Positions 59,665-64,000 of a stretch of 64,000 nucleotides of DNA are shown one piece after another. The notes below the pieces were generated by a model. The model saw only the letters and a list, made by a program, of their open reading frames with translations, did not search any database and was not told the DNA's origin. Position numbers and translations under genes: made by a program. The stretch lies in assembly GCF_037176765.1 (NCBI RefSeq), contig NC_090025.1:138690758-138754757 (forward strand). Direction: 5' to 3'. This DNA comes from Anolis sagrei. Lineage: Eukaryota > Chordata > Lepidosauria > Squamata > Anolidae. The stretch's first letter is position 1. Every line of letters starts with the position of its first letter.

Positions 59665-61717
59665 GCAGTATCTGGGGCCCTTCTTCCTGCTCCTCCTCTC
59701 CGAGGTCAATTAAAAGAAACCCCAAATGGCGCCATTAGGGGCTGTCCCCCTCCTCTTTTCTTTGAGGTAAGGAAGTTATCCATCCAAATGGACCTGTTTG
59801 GCGCTGTGCCCATTTCTTCTTTTTTTCCTCTCATGGAAGTGAAGTAGTTGTGGGTGAAATGTCATGAAGTTGTTTGGGGCTGGGACCCTTCATGCTCATT
59901 CTCCTCCTATCTTGGAGGTAAGACCATTAAAACAAAAACATGAGCCCCCCCCCCCCCCCCCGTGGCAAATCCCTACCTTAGATTTGAATCAATGCGGTAT
60001 ATTTATTGGTATTGCGTAATAACTCTACAGTTTCTTTTTCTAGACTTAAATTTCTTACACTTCCTCTAACATCTCGGCACACCTATAGACTTCTTGGAGC
60101 ACAAACAAAGGAGGCTCTGCTTTTACTAATGGAAATGTGCAGTGTCAGCAATGGTTCACGGCTGTGAATTGCCTCCCGCGAATCCATTGCATTGCAATAC
60201 TCTGCTTCCATAACATTGCAAGCTATAAAAACAGTAAAATTTCTCTTGTGAATGCAAACTACACACTTCACTACAGCTGATATTTTTTCCCTTCAGAGTT
60301 AGCAGGAGATTTGAATGTTGAGGCAGGTGACTGAAATATGGATATTACATTCTGGTCTGTGCATAGATTAGCAGGGGGGCCCTATGATAATCAGGCCACC
60401 AGGCAACTTCTAAATGTGTCTTGCTTTCAGACAGGACTGCTCCAAGCCAACATATTCTACTGCCAAACAGCTCTTACCATCAGGAAATTATTCCTGTTGT
60501 TTAGATGGAATATCTTCTCCTATGATTTAGATCCATGCTCAATTATGTCCTGTTTTCCAGAACAGCAAAATAAAATAAAATAAAAAATAAAAACTTGCCC
60601 TGTCCTCAATGTGACATCCTTTCAAACATTTAAACGCAGCTCTAATTTACCCTCCCAGCCTTTTCTTCTCCAAGTTAAACAAACCCAGCTCCCTAAACTG
60701 CTCCTCGTAGGGCTTGGTTTTCAGACCTTTTACCATTTTGGTTGCTCTCCTCTGGACACATTCCACCTTTTCAATATCCTTTCGGAATTGTGGTGCTCAG
60801 AACTGGACACAGTATTCCAGGTGAGGTCCAACCAAAGCAAAATAGAGTGGGACTATGGGCCCTTCCACACAGTGCTATATCCTAGAATATCAAGGCAGAA
60901 AATCCCACAATATTTGCTTTGAATGGAGTTATTTGAGTCCACATTCAGATAATGTGGGATTTCCTGCCTTGATATTCTGGGATATAGCGTTGTGTGGAAG
61001 GGCTCTATGACTTCCCTCAATCTTGACACTATGGTCCTATTGATTCAGCCTAGAATCACATTGGCTTTTTAAAGCTGTTCACCTTGTGGTCTAAGACTCC
61101 TAGATCCCTTTCCCAAGTCAGGTGTCACCCACCCTATCGTACATTTCATATTTTAATTTTTGCATTTCATTTCATTTTGATTCTCCTCCTCTGGACATGT
61201 TCCTTTTTTTTCCGTTCTTTTTTTGGACATGTTCCAGCTTGTCAATATCCTTGCCTCTCTTGGGTGATTTGTTCCCCTCCAGCTTTGTTGGGTATCCCTT
61301 ACCTGAAGTACTTGAGATCAGGGATGTTTGGGCTTTTGAAAAATTCAGGAATATTTGCGCATATATATATTATTTATATTTAATCTGAACTGAGACCAGA
61401 AGGACAGAGTCAGTGACAGAAGTGACAGAACGCTGATGGCGTTTCGGAAAAAACTAAAGACATGGATGTTTGAACAAGCATTCGGATAATCCGACGAAAC
61501 GAATTTTGACGATTAAGGATTGGTAATTACAGACGACGAATTTGGATTGTGATTCCAGTTACGAGATGCATTTGGATTGTTATTGGTGGCCCAATAATTC
61601 TGTATTTTATATGTGTTTTTATGTTTTTAAATGGAATATTGTTGTTTTTAGATGTTGTAAACCACAATGAGTCGCCGACTTAGGCTGAGATATTAGCGGT
61701 ATACAAGTGTAATAATA

Positions 61718-61757
<40 letters not shown>

Positions 61758-63495
61758 GTGCTTCCACAGAGGACATTAGCCACTGGGCCCAGGAAGAATG
61801 GCCACACACCTGCCCTTACTGCCTCCTTACTCAGCTTAAGGGGTTTGTTTCAATTTGCCCAATAGAAGGGCCAGTTTTTCTTTATGACTTTGTTTACAAG
61901 AAGTTTAGAAAACTAATTTTTAACTTGGGGGTGGGGTGGATTTAGCCTTTTCCATGGACATGCATATAGTCATGATTATTATCTTGCCAAGTTAATAGTT
62001 AACATCAGTTCTCTTGACTGCTCTGAAAAAAAATCTCATCAAAATGGTAAAGCAAACATTTCATGTCCTTTCCCAGTTAATATATACTTTTGTCATCAAT
62101 ACTGGTGTTATCTTTTTGTTGTTTCACCCACTAGGTTAACAAAATTTGAAAGATTTTCTGTTCCTGGTTTGAAAGTGTTATTTCCTGTTTAATTGTGGCG
62201 GTACTTACTTTGAAAGTAGTTGTTATACTCCAGAAACTTCATTTTTGTGACTGCTACAAACTGTGTTGAAATTGGTTGAGACTCTAGGAGATAGTCATTG
62301 AAATACTACAGCTACAATGTGCTGCAGTATGTCCCCTCCCTCCCAAAAAAACAAAGTTTTTTACAGGTTAATAAACTTTTTACATGTTTTATGATAGAAC
62401 CAATTAGGAAATGACATTTATAACCCAGGAACAAAAATTGTGTTACATAATGTAATCTGAGAGAGGATATATGTTTTAATCTTTGGCTACTTTAGGTTTG
62501 TATGAATAATGCATTGTGAAGTCAGTTCATATAGAGCTGTACTTCTTATATTTTGCATTAGGAGGAATTAGTAATTTATCTTGGATGAACTATGATTGAA
62601 CTCTAATCCCACATTCATTAACCTGTGAATAATTTATGGAGTCATCATAAATTGTTTGTAGCTTCAAGGCACAAGCACACACAATCTCTATGGATGTTAC
62701 TACTGCAGTATTATGCAGTTCTATAGCTTACTAGGCTCACCTACATAAAGAGCCAAAAGTTCTCAATTCTCTTCTAGACATAGATATTTTTTCTTCCTGA
62801 AGTCAAAGCTGGTATGGATGAACGTTGTTCTTTTTTTAAAAGTTAAATCCTGGGAAGTCACCAAGAGTAGGGAACCTCCAGATTGTGAGTGATAGACTGT
62901 GGTTTAACATGGTGTAACACTGACATGTAAAATGTTCTCGTATTTACTCTTAGATATTCATGCTGCAACCCTATACACATCTGCTTGGGAGAAAGCCACT
63001 TTTAATGTAGTGAGATTTTCTTCTTTGTAACCATAAATTGGCAAGGAAGTAGGTGATAGCCACTCAGTGAATTAGCCCAGTCAGTTATCATATGACCTGT
63101 GTCATCTTTAAGTTTTACTGATACTTGGAACGAACAAACAATGAACTATGGCAATAAAAATGTTCTTTTTTCTGATAATCTAAATTATGTAGAGTGGAGC
63201 CTTTGCTTTATAGAAGACACTTGCTTAGAATAAATACTTTTTTTTTCTAGATCCATATGCTAAACTGTTACTTGACGCTATGAAGAATTCTGGCTGGTAA
63301 GCTCATTTTTGGCCTTACACAATTGTATTTATACTATAGTTACATTAGATGCATTTTGGTTGAAGGTGGTCATTATACTTGAATCTTACATATATTGTTC
63401 CTGCATTTTTAAGCACTGTTTTCAAAGACCGACACTTCTCATGTGAAGATTGTGATGGATGTGTCAGTGGAGGATTTGATTCTTCAACATCGCAG
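58365..63495 (+). CDS. ATP23: ATP23, mitochondrial inner-membrane-associated metalloprotease (first three coding exons; runs off the right edge)
   Basis: Three exons join in frame for 103 codons. The variable N-terminus has FGYGLFPER, which aligns with CQVFPER of human ATP23; then come [30 protein letters not shown] and [10 protein letters not shown], followed by [13 protein letters not shown]. The cysteine-rich segment matches the family (human [19 protein letters not shown], from memory). The full protein is about 240-250 residues, so a little over half is missing here, including the HExxH zinc site. Known role of the yeast orthologue: processes the Atp6 precursor and chaperones F0 assembly in the intermembrane space; the human gene is also called XRCC6BP1. 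It is transcribed away from RPAP3. Confidence 0.94.
58618..59127 (+). mobile_element. Penelope-like element ends in ATP23 intron 1
   Basis: It begins with the reverse of the PLE 3' noncoding region (GCCTGGCAGCTTCAAAGCCT..), present as two nearly identical 97-bp copies, then runs into the forward terminal unit (CTGGCCAGTTGCAACATTCA..CTGAGGA..GAAATGTC..) and ends near GAAAGCCTTCAATGACAC. It is noncoding. Confidence 0.8.
59634..59664. repeat. (AAT)n microsatellite
   Basis: About ten AAT units at the end of a LINE tail (GTAAGCTGCTTTGGAGAGAA..). Confidence 0.95.
59700..60590. other. ATP23 intron 1, nothing recognised
   Basis: It contains three short, similar phrases around TCTTTGAGGTAAGGAAGTTA and TCTTGGAGGTAAGACC (59690-59940) and a run of 16 C at 59945. 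No exon is supported. Confidence 0.4.
60590..61160 (-). mobile_element. CR1 LINE fragment (antisense) carrying a nested MITE
   Basis: On plus: CTCCTCGTAGGGCTTGGTTT, GGTTGCTCTCCTCTGGACAC, GTATTCCAGGTGAGGTCCAA and GACTCCTAGATCCCTTTCCC, all standard CR1 noncoding landmarks read in reverse. A MITE interrupts it at 60857-61004. Confidence 0.85.
60857..61004. mobile_element. PIF/Harbinger-like MITE inserted in CR1
   Basis: TIRs are GGGCCCTTCCACAC and its near reverse GTGTGGAAGGGCTC, with TAT on each side (3-bp target duplication). The interior matches the copies at 20105 and 49469 (ATATCAAGGCAGAAAATCCC..GTGGGATTT). Confidence 0.8.
61400..61756 (+). mobile_element. LINE 3' region ending in a TA microsatellite
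   Basis: CGGAAAAAACTAAAGACATG..AGCATTCGGATAATCCGACG..TGTAAACCACAATGAGTCGC..AATAATAAATAATATATATA. It lies in ATP23 intron 1. Confidence 0.6.
62205..62460 (+). repeat. Unassigned interspersed repeat, copy B (ATP23 intron 1)
   Basis: The partner of 26855-27085, longer by a short insertion (CAGGTTAATAAACTTTTTAC). Both copies end near ACAAAAATTGTGTTACATAA. Confidence 0.75.
63251..63296 (+). CDS. ATP23: ATP23 coding exon 2 (46 nt)
   Basis: A short exon after TTTTTTTCTAG, with donor GTAAGC. Together with the last base of exon 1 it reads [15 protein letters not shown]; human is [15 protein letters not shown]. Confidence 0.94.
63414..63495 (+). CDS. ATP23: ATP23 coding exon 3 (82 nt)
   Basis: Acceptor TTTTTAAG, donor GTAAAT, reading [20 protein letters not shown] then GFDSSTSQ. 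The SCEDC cysteines are part of the conserved Cys set of the family. Confidence 0.94.
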
Positions 63496-64000
63496 GTAAA
63501 TTACTGAGCAGTCAGCTCTGGTTGCTTTAAATCATCACATGTATTTCTGTGATAGCAAAATAAAATTATTGCTTTAACTGAAAATATGCTTAAACTGAAG
63601 GCATGCTTAATATTCAGTATTTTGGCTATCACCATGACGTCTCTGAGGTGTTACTTTGCTTCATTATAGTGGTGAACAAAATCATTAGCAGGCCAGTATT
63701 TTGTGATATATTTGCCCATGTCATGAGAAGACACAACTCACTAGAAAAATCAATAATGTTTGGTAAGGTAGAATGTTAATGGTAGAGTGACTTGAAGATT
63801 TCTCATCCATTGGGTCTCTATAAGTCAAAGTCAGTAGCAGTTAACAACAATAACAACAATCAGAAAATCTGAGATGGAAGTCCAATTTCTTTGTAAGTCT
63901 TACTAGACTTTCATGTCTCAGGGCAGACAGGGGATGAGGTGAGTTTTGATCCCCTTTCCTTCTCCCTTTATATGGTTTCAGGGAATAGAAAAGTAGCACT

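Noticed and set aside
1-64000. CRISPR arrays, bacterial operons, riboswitches and prokaryotic mobile elements
   Set aside because: The sequence is plainly vertebrate; no regularly spaced direct repeats with unique spacers were seen.

Overview
The window looks like nuclear DNA of a squamate reptile, most likely a lizard. The evidence is spliced vertebrate exons set in AT-rich DNA dense with transposable elements, including repeated copies of a tRNA-headed SINE with a BovB-like tail (Sauria SINE type), CR1 and RTE-like LINE pieces, Penelope-like retroelement (PLE) ends, many palindromic MITEs and many microsatellites. The organism call is inference; no species name is supported.

Two host genes are present. 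RPAP3, the TPR co-chaperone of the R2TP/HSP90 assembly machine, lies on the minus strand and is complete. It has a 5' noncoding exon ending at 57683 and sixteen coding exons from 56499 down to the stop at 31616, with a candidate poly(A) signal at 31201..31196. The exons join in frame into 674 residues. ATP23, the mitochondrial intermembrane-space metalloprotease and ATP synthase assembly factor, lies head-to-head on the plus strand. Its first three coding exons (58365..58545, 63251..63296, 63414..63495; 103 codons) are in the window, and the rest, including the expected HExxH zinc site, lies beyond the right edge.

Layout: 1-31 kb is intergenic sequence downstream of RPAP3 with no host exon that I recognise, filled with MITEs, SINEs, LINE pieces, PLE ends and simple repeats. 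From 31.2 to 57.7 kb is RPAP3; its introns hold the same repeats plus one fossil Ty3/gypsy LTR element (50006-52589). From 57.68 to 58.37 kb is a CpG-rich divergent promoter region containing a hAT-type MITE relic and a near-perfect 166-bp palindrome. From 58.4 to 64 kb is ATP23, whose 4.7-kb first intron carries PLE, LINE and MITE insertions.

The observations most worth checking are the 166-bp palindrome just upstream of ATP23; a PLE insertion at 14055-14590 made of two 242-bp terminal units in inverted orientation, with a 13-bp target duplication; hammerhead-ribozyme-like cores in several PLE ends; and the two RPAP3 TPR arrays, each encoded by an exon triplet of exactly 128, 122 and 71 nt. 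I found no convincing undescribed gene system.
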